A stretch of 64,000 bases of DNA from Erythrobacteraceae bacterium E2-1 Yellow Sea (GTDB taxonomy: Bacteria; Pseudomonadota; Alphaproteobacteria; Sphingomonadales; Sphingomonadaceae): contig JADCLP010000001.1 of the NCBI GenBank assembly GCA_014983025.1, positions 868,001 to 932,000 on the forward strand, read 5' to 3'. Shown one piece after another: positions 53,266-61,964 of this stretch. The notes under the pieces are model-generated. The model saw nothing but the letters and a program-made list of their open reading frames with translations, did not search any database and had not been told where the DNA came from. The position numbers were made by a program, and so were the translations under genes. Positions within the stretch are counted from its first letter, which is position 1. Each line of letters starts with the position of its first letter.

Positions 53266-53814
53266 ATGCCTTACGATCCGCCCCCGCATCTGGCCCAATT
53301 GTCACTGGCAGACATTGCTGCGCAGCTGGAAACGCGCAAATTGCCGCCCGTGACAGAGTGGAACCCGCAATCCAGCAGCGACAGCCTGATGCGCATTGCG
53401 GCCGATGGAACATGGTTTCATGACGGATCACCCATCACTCGCCCAGCCATGGTGCGTGCCTTTGCCAGCCTGCTGATACGCGATGACGCCGGTCAGCACT
53501 GGCTGGTCACCCCATTTGAAAAGCAGAGCATAGAGGTGGAGGACGCCGCCTTCATCGCCACCGATGTTGATCGCAAGGGTGATGCGCTGGCATTCCGCCT
53601 CAATACAGATGATCTGGTGCTGGCAGGCCCGGAACATCGGCTGGTGGCGCGCGGCGATGTGGATATGCCTGCGCTTTATCTGCAGGTGCGGCATGGGTGC
53701 GAGGCGCGGCTGAACCGCAGCACCTGGCAGCAATTGGCTGAAATCGCACTGGCTGAGGGCGAAGGCTGGAGCGTCACCAGCCAGGGCGAAACATTCACGC
53801 TGGTGCCCGCATGA
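53266..53814 (+). CDS. DUF1285 family protein
   Basis: 182 residues from ATG 53266 (MPYDPPPHLAQ); the TTG extension at 53227 is rejected. Features typical of DUF1285 are WFHDGSPITRPAMVRAFASLL, YLVTPFEK-type HWLVTPFEKQSIEVEDAAF and ALYLQVRHGCEARL. Structural genomics members form small beta folds, but function is unknown. The stop overlaps the NUDIX ATG as ATGA. Confidence 0.85.
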   Translation: MPYDPPPHLAQLSLADIAAQLETRKLPPVTEWNPQSSSDSLMRIAADGTWFHDGSPITRPAMVRAFASLLIRDDAGQHWLVTPFEKQSIEVEDAAFIATDVDRKGDALAFRLNTDDLVLAGPEHRLVARGDVDMPALYLQVRHGCEARLNRSTWQQLAEIALAEGEGWSVTSQGETFTLVPA

Positions 53815-54431
53815 CCACCGCCAACAGCCCCCTTTACGAACGGTTGGCCCATCTGTTCGATCATGGCCACAGGCAGGACGTGCCCGATCTGTTGACTGAT
53901 GAACGCTTTGTCGAAGCCGATGATACAGCAGATGCAGCGGTGCTGATTGCTATCACGGAAAGGGACGAGCCAGGGGTTATATTGACCCAGCGATTGCAGG
54001 CCATGCGCCGGCATGGGGGCCAGGTGGCCTTTCCTGGTGGCAAGATTGATCCGGGTGAAGATGCGGTGACAGCGGCCCTGCGTGAAGCGCATGAGGAACT
54101 GGCGCTGGACCCAGCCCATGTCCGGCTGATTGGCACGACAGACCGTTATCAGACCGGTACTGGCTTTGACATCACACCCGTATTGGGTGTTGTGCCACCT
54201 GATTTGGACCTCAGTCCCAATCCGGATGAAGTAGAAGCATGGTTTGAAGCCCCTTTATCGCTGCTGCTGGACAGGTCGAACTGGACCGAAAATGCCATGA
54301 TTTGGCGCGGGAATACACGGCACTATCTGGAAATGCATTATCAGGGGTTCCGTATCTGGGGCGTGACCGCAGCCATATTGGCCAATCTGTCGCGCCGGAT
54401 CGGGCATCAGGGGCTGTTCGATGTTCGCTGA
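53811..54431 (+). CDS. CoA pyrophosphatase, NUDIX family
   Basis: 206-residue NUDIX hydrolase. The box GGKIDPGEDAVTAALREAHE, completed by ELAL, is complete. The preceding LTQRLQAMRRHGGQVAFPGG is the CoA-specific signature (YeaB/NudL type). It cleaves CoA or its oxidised forms to adenosine 3',5'-bisphosphate and phosphopantetheine. It overlaps DUF1285 (4 bases) and the CCA-transferase (11 bases). Confidence 0.9.
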   Translation: MTTANSPLYERLAHLFDHGHRQDVPDLLTDERFVEADDTADAAVLIAITERDEPGVILTQRLQAMRRHGGQVAFPGGKIDPGEDAVTAALREAHEELALDPAHVRLIGTTDRYQTGTGFDITPVLGVVPPDLDLSPNPDEVEAWFEAPLSLLLDRSNWTENAMIWRGNTRHYLEMHYQGFRIWGVTAAILANLSRRIGHQGLFDVR

Positions 54432-55611
54432 TCCGCAAAGCCTGCTGGCACAGGGCGAATGGACCCAGCGCGCCGGGCTGGCACAGTTATGTGATGCGCT
54501 GGGTGCAGACAATATCCGCTGGGTTGGCGGGGCGATCCGTGACACGCTGTTGGGCGTGGATGTGCAGGATGTGGATTGCGCGACGACCCTGTTGCCCGAT
54601 CAAGTGATCGACCTGTGTCGCAAGGCAGGCATCCGCACAGTCCCCACAGGTATTGAGCATGGTACCGTCACCGCCATTTTTGACGATGGCCCAGTGGAAA
54701 TCACCACCTTGCGCCATGATGTGTCCACAGATGGACGTCGTGCCACCGTCAGCTTTGCAGAAGAATGGCGCGAAGATGCCGCACGGCGCGATTTCACCAT
54801 CAATGCGCTCTATGCCCACCCCGTGACGCTGGAAGTGTCAGATTATTTCGGTGGGCTGGATGATCTGGCGGCACGGCGTGTGCGTTTTATCGGTGATGCG
54901 CGTACCCGCATTCGCGAAGATCATTTGCGCATCTTGCGCTATTTCCGGTTCCAGGCACGTTTCGGTGCTGAACCCGACCCAGTGGCTGAGGCTGCCTGTT
55001 CTGAACTTGCCGCCACGATCAAGGGGCTGAGCCGCGAACGGATTGCGATGGAATTGCTTGCCATCCTCTCTCTGCCCAATCCCGCCCCCACGCTGGAACA
55101 CATGCATCGGTTGGGCGTGGCCCAGGTGATCCTGCCTGAAACTGGTAGGGATGCGATTGCGCGGCTGGACGAACTTGTAATGCGTGAGGCAACGCATGGC
55201 CTGCCGGTTGACGCAATCCGGCGGCTGGCGGCGCTGCTTCCGACACTCCCGGAAATTGCAGGTGATGTGGCCGCCCGGCTTCGCCTGTCCCGCGCCCAGC
55301 GCAGTCGATTGGTCAGCCTGGCAGAACGCAACATACACGATTGCGAAAATCCGCGTGCACTCGCCTATAATGAAGGGCTGGAAAACGCCCGTGGCCGTAT
55401 CCTGTTGCTGGGTGGCGATTTGTCCTCGATCGACAATTGGCAGGTCCCAGAATTGCCGCTGAAGGGTGGAGAGATCGTTGCCCGCGGTGTCAGCGCCGGA
55501 CCTGAAGTGGCGCGCATTTTGCGACGTGTTGAATCGCGCTGGATGGAAGAAGGTTTCCCTGCTCGGGAACGGGTGTTGGAATTGCTGGAAGGCGAGTTGC
55601 CCACCGCGTAA
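54421..55611 (+). CDS. CCA tRNA nucleotidyltransferase / poly(A) polymerase family
   Basis: 396-residue nucleotidyltransferase-superfamily enzyme. IRWVGGAIRDTLLGVDVQDV, followed by DCATTL, holds the catalytic acidic pair. RDFTINALYAHPVTLEVSDY and FIGDARTRIREDHLRILRYFRFQAR are the conserved template segments. The family includes CCA-adding enzymes and bacterial poly(A) polymerases; its size and context favour CCA addition. The encoded tRNA-Phe already carries CCA, so the enzyme may mainly repair ends. Its ATG lies inside the end of the NUDIX gene. Confidence 0.9.
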   Translation: MFADPQSLLAQGEWTQRAGLAQLCDALGADNIRWVGGAIRDTLLGVDVQDVDCATTLLPDQVIDLCRKAGIRTVPTGIEHGTVTAIFDDGPVEITTLRHDVSTDGRRATVSFAEEWREDAARRDFTINALYAHPVTLEVSDYFGGLDDLAARRVRFIGDARTRIREDHLRILRYFRFQARFGAEPDPVAEAACSELAATIKGLSRERIAMELLAILSLPNPAPTLEHMHRLGVAQVILPETGRDAIARLDELVMREATHGLPVDAIRRLAALLPTLPEIAGDVAARLRLSRAQRSRLVSLAERNIHDCENPRALAYNEGLENARGRILLLGGDLSSIDNWQVPELPLKGGEIVARGVSAGPEVARILRRVESRWMEEGFPARERVLELLEGELPTA

Positions 55612-55835
55612 TTATCTTAAGCCCAGCTTCATCTGGAACATGGCAAAAAAGGCGCACGGGTTGCCTTCAGCGCAATTTCTTGTCTATGGGGTATGCCTTT
55701 CGGGATGCTGATACAGCGTCCCTGACTGGATATTGGCCCGGTTCCGATGTCCCAAAAATCACAGCGAATTGGTCGCCAGCACGGTTTCACCATGCACTGC
55801 GGCGTTGGAATATTTGAAGTACTTGGAGATTTATA

Positions 55836-56384
55836 ATGAAGTTTGCGAAGCTCGCCATCCTGGCCTCCGCCATTGCGGCGACCCCGATTGCAGCTCATGC
55901 GCAAAGTGTGGGTGACACCGTTTACGGGAATGATGGCAATCCGATTGGAACGATTGACAGCAATGATGGCACAAATGCCGTGATCAATACCGGCAAATAT
56001 ACCGCCTCTCTGCCGGTCAGCGCATTTGGCACCAGCGAAAAAGGCCCTACGCTGAACCTCACCAAGACTGCGGTTGAAGCTCAGCTGGCCGCTGCACAGG
56101 CGCAGCAGGAAGCCGCCATTGCAGAAGCCAAGGCCAAGGCAGAGGCTGAAGCTGCTGCCGCACTGCAGGCTGCACTGGTTGTGGGTGCACCGGTCATCAC
56201 TGCCGATTCCCAGGCTCTGGGCATGGTTGATGAAATCGCTGGCGAAAATGTAGTGATCAAGGGTGAGGATGAAATGCTCGTCACCCTTCCAGTCAACCTG
56301 CTGATCGCCAACCCAGATGGCGGCTTGATGGCACTGGCCAATCATGCCGATATTCTGGCCGCGTTGCAGGCAGTTGGCGGCTAA
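55836..56384 (+). CDS. Secreted hypothetical protein with duplicated PRC-like modules and coiled-coil linker
   Basis: 182 residues: a signal peptide ending AHA-QSVGD, then two similar modules. Module 1 (about 23-70) reads VGDTVYGNDGNPIGTIDSND, then TASLPVSAF. Module 2 (about 120-165) reads VGAPVITADSQALGMVDEIA, then LVTLPVNLL. A roughly 40-residue Ala/Glu/Lys/Gln helical segment joins them (AQAQQEAAIAEAKAKAEAEA). Each module has the G-x-V-x(n)-G-x-V/I pattern of PRC-barrel-like folds. Function is unknown; an envelope or periplasmic scaffold is a guess. It is monocistronic, with a terminator following. Confidence 0.78.
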   Translation: MKFAKLAILASAIAATPIAAHAQSVGDTVYGNDGNPIGTIDSNDGTNAVINTGKYTASLPVSAFGTSEKGPTLNLTKTAVEAQLAAAQAQQEAAIAEAKAKAEAEAAAALQAALVVGAPVITADSQALGMVDEIAGENVVIKGEDEMLVTLPVNLLIANPDGGLMALANHADILAALQAVGG

Positions 56385-56411
56385 GGCAAGACTTCGCATT
56401 CAAGAAAGACC

Positions 56412-56449
56412 AGGGGCCGCAGGCATATCGCCTGTGGCCCCTTTCTTTT
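56412..56449 (+). terminator. Rho-independent terminator
   Basis: AGGGGCCGCAGGC (56412-56424) pairs with GCCTGTGGCCCCT (56430-56442) with one wobble, loop ATATC, then TTTCTTTT. It ends the secreted hypothetical gene and faces the parC stop. Confidence 0.85.
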
Positions 56450-56469
56450 GCGATTAACGCAGCCCGTGA

Positions 56470-58770
56470 TCAGTCCGCGTCAAAGCGATTGTTCTTGGGG
56501 AATCCTTGCGGCGGCAGGCGACCGGCCGCACCGCGCGCGACCTTCCACTGCCAGATATCGCTTTCTGTCCGGGTCCGGTCACCCTTGCCACCCATGGTCC
56601 AGCTAAGGCCTTCTTCCAGCTTGAAGGTCAGCGCATCGGACATCCCGCCGTCACGGTAACGTTGCAAGGTAACACCCTGCCCACGCGCCAGCACCGGCAC
56701 TTCTTCCAGATTGAACACCACCAATTTGCGATTGTCGCCCACGGCAGCAACGTGATTGTCACCCTCGCCAATCCGGCGCAGCACTTGCAGGCGCGCTTTG
56801 TCCTTCAGATTGACGACCTGCCGCCCTTTTCGCGTTTCGGCGAGCAGCTCTGTCTCTTCCGCAACAAAACCCTTGCCGATGCTGGATGCCAGCAACAAAC
56901 GCCCACCTGGCTTGTGCACCAGCATGCCTGCGATGCGGGTTTCCGGCTCCATATCGATCATCGATTGCACCGGTTCGCCAAAACCGCGCGCGCCGGGCAG
57001 CTTGTCCGCACCCAGAGTGTAAAAACGCCCGTTTTCCGCCGCGATCAGTAACTTGTCTGTCGTCTGCGCATGGGCGATAAAGCCCAGCTCATCGCCTTCC
57101 TTATATTTGAATTCCTGGTCCAGCGGCACATGACCGCTGGCCGCACGGATCCAGCCCTTTTTGGACAGGATCACGGTGACGGGCGCCTTTTCGATCATGG
57201 CGTCCATGGTGAATTCCACCGTGGGCGCGGCTTCCTCTATGCGCGTGCGGCGTTTGCCCAGCGCCGTATCTTCACCATATTCCTTGCGCAGCGCACCCAG
57301 ATCACGCTTCAGCCGTGTGCGTTGGCGGGCTGGTGAATCAAGCAGCTTTTCCAGCTCGTCCTTCTCCGCCAGCAGGTCATCCTTTTCCTGCCGCAGCGCC
57401 ATTTCTTCCAGCTTGCGCAAGGATCGCAGCCGCATGTTCAGGATCGCTTCGGCCTGCCGGTCGGTCAGGCTGAATTCCGCCATCATCACCGCCTTGGGGT
57501 CATCCTCATACCGGATGATCTCGATCACACGGTCGAGGTTGAGGAAGGCGATGATATAGCCTTCAACCAGTTCCAGCCGCCGTGCAATCTGGTCCAGCCT
57601 GTGCTGCGCACGGCGTTGCAAGATATCAATCTGCGAGCGGACCCAGTTTTCCAGCAGCTCCTTCAGCCCCATCACCATGGGTGTACGGCTGGCATCCAGC
57701 ACGTTGAGGTTGAGGCTGAAGCGCGTTTCCAGATCGGTCAGCTTGAAAACCGATTCCTTCAGCAGTTCCGGGTCGACATTGCGGCTGCGCGGCACCAGCA
57801 CGATGCGGATCTGTTCATCGCTTTCATCACGCACATCTTCCAGAATGGGCAGCTTCTTGTCGGCAATCGCCTGCGCGATCTGCTCGATCAATTTGCCCTT
57901 CTGCACCTGATAGGGGATTTCGCTGATGACCAGCTGCCATTGCCCGCCGCCCAGCCGTTCAATCCCGGCCTCGCGATCCTCCGCCTTGTCCGCCTCGGCC
58001 GCATGGAACACCCCGCGCACACGGAATGATCCGCGCCCTGTTTCATAGGCATCGGCAATGCTTTTCGCGCTGTCGACGATCTGGCCACCCGTGGCAAAAT
58101 CCGGCCCCTGGAACAGTTCCATCAACCGGGCATGTTCGACATGGGGATTGTCGATCAGTTCCAGCGTGGCATCGATAATTTCGGCGACATTATGGCTGGG
58201 GATGCTGGTCGCCATGCCCACGGCAATGCCGCTGGCACCATTGGCCAGCAGATTGGGGAACAGGCCGGGGAAGATTTCTGGCTCAATCTCCTCGCCATTA
58301 TAGGTCGGGATGAAATCGACCGTCCCTTCATCCAGCCCCGCCATCAGCTGCAGCGCGGTCTTGGTCAGGCGCGCTTCGGTGTAACGATAGGCGGCGGCAT
58401 TATCGCCATCGATATTGCCGAAATTCCCCTGCCCTTCCACCAGCGGGTAACGCAGCGCAAAATCCTGCGCCAGGCGCACCATGGCATCATAGACCGATGC
58501 ATCGCCATGCGGGTGGTATTTACCAATCACATCGCCCACCACGCGGGCCGATTTCTTGAAGGCGCTGTTCGGGTCCAGCTTCAACTGCCGCATCGCCCAT
58601 AACAGGCGGCGGTGGACCGGCTTCAACCCATCGCGCAGATCGGGCAGTGATCGCGCGGTGATGGTGGACAGCGCATAGACGAGATAGCGTTCTTCCAGCG
58701 CGGAATCGAACGGCGCATCGACAATGGCATCAAAGGGATCGGGCTCGGTCATATCAATTACGTCAGACAT
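56470..58770 (-). CDS. parC: DNA topoisomerase IV subunit A
   Basis: 766-residue type II topoisomerase subunit that decatenates daughter chromosomes. The active-site Tyr is Y130 in [24 protein letters not shown] [15 protein letters not shown] and [16 protein letters not shown] are core motifs, and beta-propeller repeats fill the C-terminus. The length favours ParC over GyrA. In the quinolone-resistance-determining stretch [12 protein letters not shown] the residue after GD is Ala91, where E. coli ParC has Ser80. It is divergent from the helicase gene. Confidence 0.94.
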   Translation of the reverse strand: MSDVIDMTEPDPFDAIVDAPFDSALEERYLVYALSTITARSLPDLRDGLKPVHRRLLWAMRQLKLDPNSAFKKSARVVGDVIGKYHPHGDASVYDAMVRLAQDFALRYPLVEGQGNFGNIDGDNAAAYRYTEARLTKTALQLMAGLDEGTVDFIPTYNGEEIEPEIFPGLFPNLLANGASGIAVGMATSIPSHNVAEIIDATLELIDNPHVEHARLMELFQGPDFATGGQIVDSAKSIADAYETGRGSFRVRGVFHAAEADKAEDREAGIERLGGGQWQLVISEIPYQVQKGKLIEQIAQAIADKKLPILEDVRDESDEQIRIVLVPRSRNVDPELLKESVFKLTDLETRFSLNLNVLDASRTPMVMGLKELLENWVRSQIDILQRRAQHRLDQIARRLELVEGYIIAFLNLDRVIEIIRYEDDPKAVMMAEFSLTDRQAEAILNMRLRSLRKLEEMALRQEKDDLLAEKDELEKLLDSPARQRTRLKRDLGALRKEYGEDTALGKRRTRIEEAAPTVEFTMDAMIEKAPVTVILSKKGWIRAASGHVPLDQEFKYKEGDELGFIAHAQTTDKLLIAAENGRFYTLGADKLPGARGFGEPVQSMIDMEPETRIAGMLVHKPGGRLLLASSIGKGFVAEETELLAETRKGRQVVNLKDKARLQVLRRIGEGDNHVAAVGDNRKLVVFNLEEVPVLARGQGVTLQRYRDGGMSDALTFKLEEGLSWTMGGKGDRTRTESDIWQWKVARGAAGRLPPQGFPKNNRFDAD

Positions 58771-59027
58771 TACCTGAAACGCTTAGCAATGCATGGGCCG
58801 CTGGGGGAGAGGCGTTTCCACAGGAATGCAGCGATAAATGCCATCACCTTCGCATCTGCAAAATAACGCAAGCCAGATGCGGCATTTGTCGCTATAGGGC
58901 CGCAACATCGCGCTGGCGGAAAGTCCGACAGCCTCTCCTGGATTTTGCGCCACAAGCGCGAATTTTGCCTGCCCCCTGTTTCTCCCCGTCGGCATTCGGC
59001 GCGGCGATGCCACCCTTGTGAGTTTAC
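58771..59027. other. Divergent intergenic region between parC and the DEAD-box helicase gene
   Basis: 257 bases that must contain both promoters. No operator, riboswitch or terminator structure stands out, and the helicase start has no strong ribosome binding site. Confidence 0.5.
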
Positions 59028-60974
59028 ATGTCTTTCGAAAATTTGCCGTCGATCCTGGCCGATGCGCTGGCCGAACGCGGTTATTCCGCCCCCACCCCGG
59101 TACAGGCTGCTGTTATAGCCCCAGATGCAAAGGGGCGTGACCTAATTGTTTCGGCACAGACCGGATCAGGCAAGACCGTTGCCTTCGGTCTTGCGCTGGC
59201 GGACGAACTGCTGGGCGAAATCCGCGGAACCCCGCTGACCGAAATCCCGCTTGCACTCGTTATCGCCCCGACGCGCGAACTGGCGCTGCAGGTCAGCCGA
59301 GAATTGGGCTGGCTCTATGGCAAGGCCGGTTTGCGCATCGCCACATGCGTGGGCGGCATGGACGCCAGCAAAGAACGGCGCGCCCTGCGCACTGGCCCGG
59401 CGATAGTTGTCGGCACACCCGGCCGTTTGCGCGATCATCTGGAACGCGGCGCGCTCGACCTATCCGGGCTCGTCGGCGTGGTGCTGGATGAAGCTGACGA
59501 AATGCTCGACATGGGCTTTCGTGACGATCTGGAAGAAATCCTCGACGCGACGCCAGACCAGCGCCGCACTCTGCTGTTTTCGGCCACCATGCCGCCCGCA
59601 ATCGTGCGCTTGGCCGAACGTTACCAGAATAATGCGCTGCGCCTGTCATTGGCAGGGGAAGACCGCGGCCATGGCGATATTGCCTATCAGGCGATCACCA
59701 TTGCCCCGTCTGAAGTGGAAAATGCGGCGGTCAATTTGCTGCGCTTTCACGAGGCGGAAACGGCAATCTGTTTTTGCGCTACGCGCGAAAGCGTCAAACG
59801 CTTGCACGCCACGCTGCAGAACCGGGGTTTTGGCGTAGTTGCGCTGTCGGGCGAACATTCACAATCCGAACGCAACCAGGCGTTGCAGGCGCTGCGTGAC
59901 CGGCGCGCCCGCGTATGCGTTGCCACCGATGTGGCCGCGCGCGGCATTGACCTGCCCACGCTCAGCCTGGTGATCCATGTCGAAATCCCGCGTGATGCCG
60001 AAACGCTGCAGCACCGTTCGGGCCGCACCGGGCGCGCGGGCAAGAAAGGCATAGCGGCGATCATCGTCCCCTATAACCGCCGCAAGCGTGTGGAAGGCAT
60101 GCTGCGCGGGGCGCGGATCACGGCAGAGTGGATGGGTGCCCCCACAGCAGAGGCGATCCACAAGCAGGATCATGACCGGCTGATGGAAAAACTGACCGCG
60201 CCGATGGAATATGATGAGGATGACCGCGCCCTGGCAGCCCAGCTGATAGGGCGTCTGTCCCCAGAAGACATCGCCGCCGCGCTGGTGCAGGCGCATCGTT
60301 CCAAATTGCCGCAGCCCGAAGAATTGCTCGCCAACACGCCCGAAGCACGCGAAAAGAGCAAGGCCGAACGGCACCGTCCGGGGTTTGAGGATGTGGTGTG
60401 GTTCAAGATGGGCATTGGCCGCCGCCAGAATGCGGAACCGCGCTGGGTGCTGCCGCTGATCTGCCGCCGTGGCCATATCACGCGTAATGAGATTGGCGCG
60501 ATCCGCATCGGCCAGCATGAAAGCTGGTTCCAGATCCCGCGCGCCATTGCCCCCAAATTTGCCGATGCGCTGGAACGCACCGCATCCGATGATGATGAGC
60601 AGGACGCGATCCTGATTACAGAATCGCCCGATGGCCCGCGCATGGAAGCGCGCCAGAACCGCAAGCATGGCGGCCCGATGGCCAGTGCAAAACCCTTCCG
60701 CAAGGGCCGAGAAGGCAGGTCAGACAGGCCAGAGAGATCTGATAGGGCTGAAAGGCCTGACCGAGCTGACCGACCAGAGAGACCCGCTAGGCCCGCTAGG
60801 CCCGACAAGCCGTTCAAGCGCGATGGCAAACCCGGCACGCGGCCAGACAAAGCCAGGCATCCCGAGGGAAAGCGTCCCGCCGGAAAGCCCTTTGCCGGGA
60901 AACCTTCTGCTGGGAAGCCCAAACCCTTCAAGGGCAAGGGTAAGGGCAAGCCCGCCCGCCCACGCAAGGACTAG
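59028..60974 (+). CDS. DEAD-box RNA helicase with DbpA-like RNA-binding domain and Arg/Lys-rich tail
   Basis: 648 residues. The helicase core has AQTGSGKT (43-50), PTRELALQV, TPGRLRDHL, the DEAD motif in VVLDEADEMLDMGF, SATMPP and the C-terminal HRSGRTGRAGKKG. A DbpA/CsdA-like RNA-binding domain follows near 470-560. From about residue 560 there is a low-complexity basic tail, first R/D/E/P-rich (SDRPERSDRAERPDRADRP) and then K/G/P-rich (GKPFAGKPSAGKPKPFKGKG). It probably acts in rRNA maturation or RNA decay. The R/D/E/P segment uses AGG/AGA/CGA Arg codons almost exclusively. Confidence 0.93.
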   Translation: MSFENLPSILADALAERGYSAPTPVQAAVIAPDAKGRDLIVSAQTGSGKTVAFGLALADELLGEIRGTPLTEIPLALVIAPTRELALQVSRELGWLYGKAGLRIATCVGGMDASKERRALRTGPAIVVGTPGRLRDHLERGALDLSGLVGVVLDEADEMLDMGFRDDLEEILDATPDQRRTLLFSATMPPAIVRLAERYQNNALRLSLAGEDRGHGDIAYQAITIAPSEVENAAVNLLRFHEAETAICFCATRESVKRLHATLQNRGFGVVALSGEHSQSERNQALQALRDRRARVCVATDVAARGIDLPTLSLVIHVEIPRDAETLQHRSGRTGRAGKKGIAAIIVPYNRRKRVEGMLRGARITAEWMGAPTAEAIHKQDHDRLMEKLTAPMEYDEDDRALAAQLIGRLSPEDIAAALVQAHRSKLPQPEELLANTPEAREKSKAERHRPGFEDVVWFKMGIGRRQNAEPRWVLPLICRRGHITRNEIGAIRIGQHESWFQIPRAIAPKFADALERTASDDDEQDAILITESPDGPRMEARQNRKHGGPMASAKPFRKGREGRSDRPERSDRAERPDRADRPERPARPARPDKPFKRDGKPGTRPDKARHPEGKRPAGKPFAGKPSAGKPKPFKGKGKGKPARPRKD

Positions 60975-61019
60975 GCAGCGCTGGTGTCCATCGTGAGGGC
61001 GTTCCTATAGGAACGAGAA

Positions 61020-61048
61020 ATGTCCGATTATGGGTGGAAAGCGGACAT
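61020..61048 (+). repeat. 29-bp dispersed hairpin repeat, copy 3
   Basis: ATGTCCG at the left and CGGACAT at the right are perfect 7-bp complements. The interior ATTATGGGTGGAAAG is shared with the 15935 copy apart from one base. It sits between the helicase and the small membrane-protein gene. Confidence 0.78.
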
Positions 61049-61073
61049 CCCATCCCCTAGCTAAGCCGATAAG

Positions 61074-61472
61074 ATGCTCAAAAACTCTGTCCGAATTGCA
61101 TATATCGCTTTTTGCACCTTAATGCTCTTCGTTTACGTCAAATATTTCAAATGGCCGATCGATTGGAGTTGGTTCGAGATCGATAGTTTAGTTTTCATCG
61201 CCTTAAGCCTCTCCTCCATCTCTGCTTTTCTTATCAAAGGGAAGGTGAGGCACATGGTTTTGGCAGTTTGTTCTGGAAGTTTCTTCGCGTTAGCATGTTG
61301 GGCGTTCACCGACATGATTCTTCGGCCGGCGATGCCTGAAGATTCTTACACCGCTTCGGGTCCAGAGATTGCAATCCAAGCAGTAATAGTCTTGATTCCT
61401 CTAGCTATGCTAATCTTAGAGATAGATTCTTGGAGGTCGAGAAAAGCTGAATGTACGCAATTGCGTCAGTAG
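61074..61472 (+). CDS. Hypothetical membrane protein between repeats
   Basis: 132 residues with about four hydrophobic segments: IAYIAFCTLMLFVYVKYF, SLVFIALSLSSISAFLI, MVLAVCSGSFFALACWAF and IAIQAVIVLIPLAMLILEI. There is no known family. Base composition is visibly more AT-rich than its neighbours, which fits acquired DNA. Its last six codons and stop fall inside a 29-bp repeat (61451-61479), so the repeat supplies the end of the gene. The function is unknown; it could be cargo of the island. Confidence 0.65.
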   Translation: MLKNSVRIAYIAFCTLMLFVYVKYFKWPIDWSWFEIDSLVFIALSLSSISAFLIKGKVRHMVLAVCSGSFFALACWAFTDMILRPAMPEDSYTASGPEIAIQAVIVLIPLAMLILEIDSWRSRKAECTQLRQ

Positions 61473-61479
61473 CGGACAA
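61451..61479 (+). repeat. 29-bp dispersed hairpin repeat, copy 4
   Basis: Divergent copy: begins ATGTACGCAATT and ends TAGCGGACAA. It has the same length as the others and the same position relative to the GIY-YIG element as the 16140 copy. It supplies the stop codon of the preceding membrane-protein gene. Confidence 0.7.
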
Positions 61480-61499
61480 CACAGAAAATCAGGAAAATT

Positions 61500-61864
61500 C
61501 GTCATCCCAGCGAAAGCTGGGATCGCTCTCGATCAAAGTATCCGCTCGTAAAGGTCAGCCCAATCCGGGTTCGCCTGCTCGATCAGTTCGATCTTCCACG
61601 CCCGCTTCCACGCCTTCATTGCCTTCTCTCGCGCGATGGCACTCTCTATGTCGGGATATTCTTCGGCGTGAACGAGCATATACAGGCCATAACGGCGGCA
61701 AAATGATGAGCCCTTACCCTGGCGGTGTTGCAGCACACGCGCAGCAAGGTCGGAAGTCACGCCGATGTAGAGCACACCTTCGCGTTTGTTGGACATGATA
61801 TAGACCCAGCCGCCCATTGGTCAGTCCGACAGGTCAACCGATCCCAGCTTTCGCTGGGATGACG
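61500..61864 (-). mobile_element. 365-bp GIY-YIG element with 26-bp terminal inverted repeats, copy B
   Basis: The ends 61500-61525 and 61839-61864 are perfect 26-base inverted repeats, identical to those of copy A. Each contains the hairpin CCCAGC-GAAA-GCTGGG. The whole element aligns to 16189-16553 at a constant offset of 45311 with no indels and about a dozen substitutions. Flanking DNA to the right is unrelated to copy A; to the left it shares the 29-bp repeat and GAAAATCAGG. It lies between the membrane-protein gene and the convergent ferredoxin gene. Confidence 0.65.
61533..61817 (-). CDS. GIY-YIG single-domain nuclease, copy B
   Basis: 94 residues, 91 identical to copy A. VYIMSNKREGVLYIG carries the GIY-YIG core, with the same downstream Arg, His and Glu positions, so both copies look intact and unlikely to be decaying pseudogenes. 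It has the same placement inside the 365-bp inverted-repeat element. Confidence 0.85.
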   Translation of the reverse strand: MGGWVYIMSNKREGVLYIGVTSDLAARVLQHRQGKGSSFCRRYGLYMLVHAEEYPDIESAIAREKAMKAWKRAWKIELIEQANPDWADLYERIL

Positions 61865-61933
61865 GTCAGCTGTTCGCTCTCGTGACAACATTGAAAAATG
61901 GTCTGGTTATGGTGATCGCTTAGCGGCTTGCAA

Positions 61934-61962
61934 ACGTGCGCAATTGGGTCGTTAGCGGACTT
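61934..61962 (+). repeat. 29-bp dispersed hairpin repeat, copy 5
   Basis: Contains GCGCAATTGGGTCGTTAGCG, shared with copy 2 apart from a base at the left end. The left arm is degenerate (ACGTGCGC). It ends 2 bases before the ferredoxin stop codon at 61965. Confidence 0.7.
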
Positions 61963-61964
61963 TG

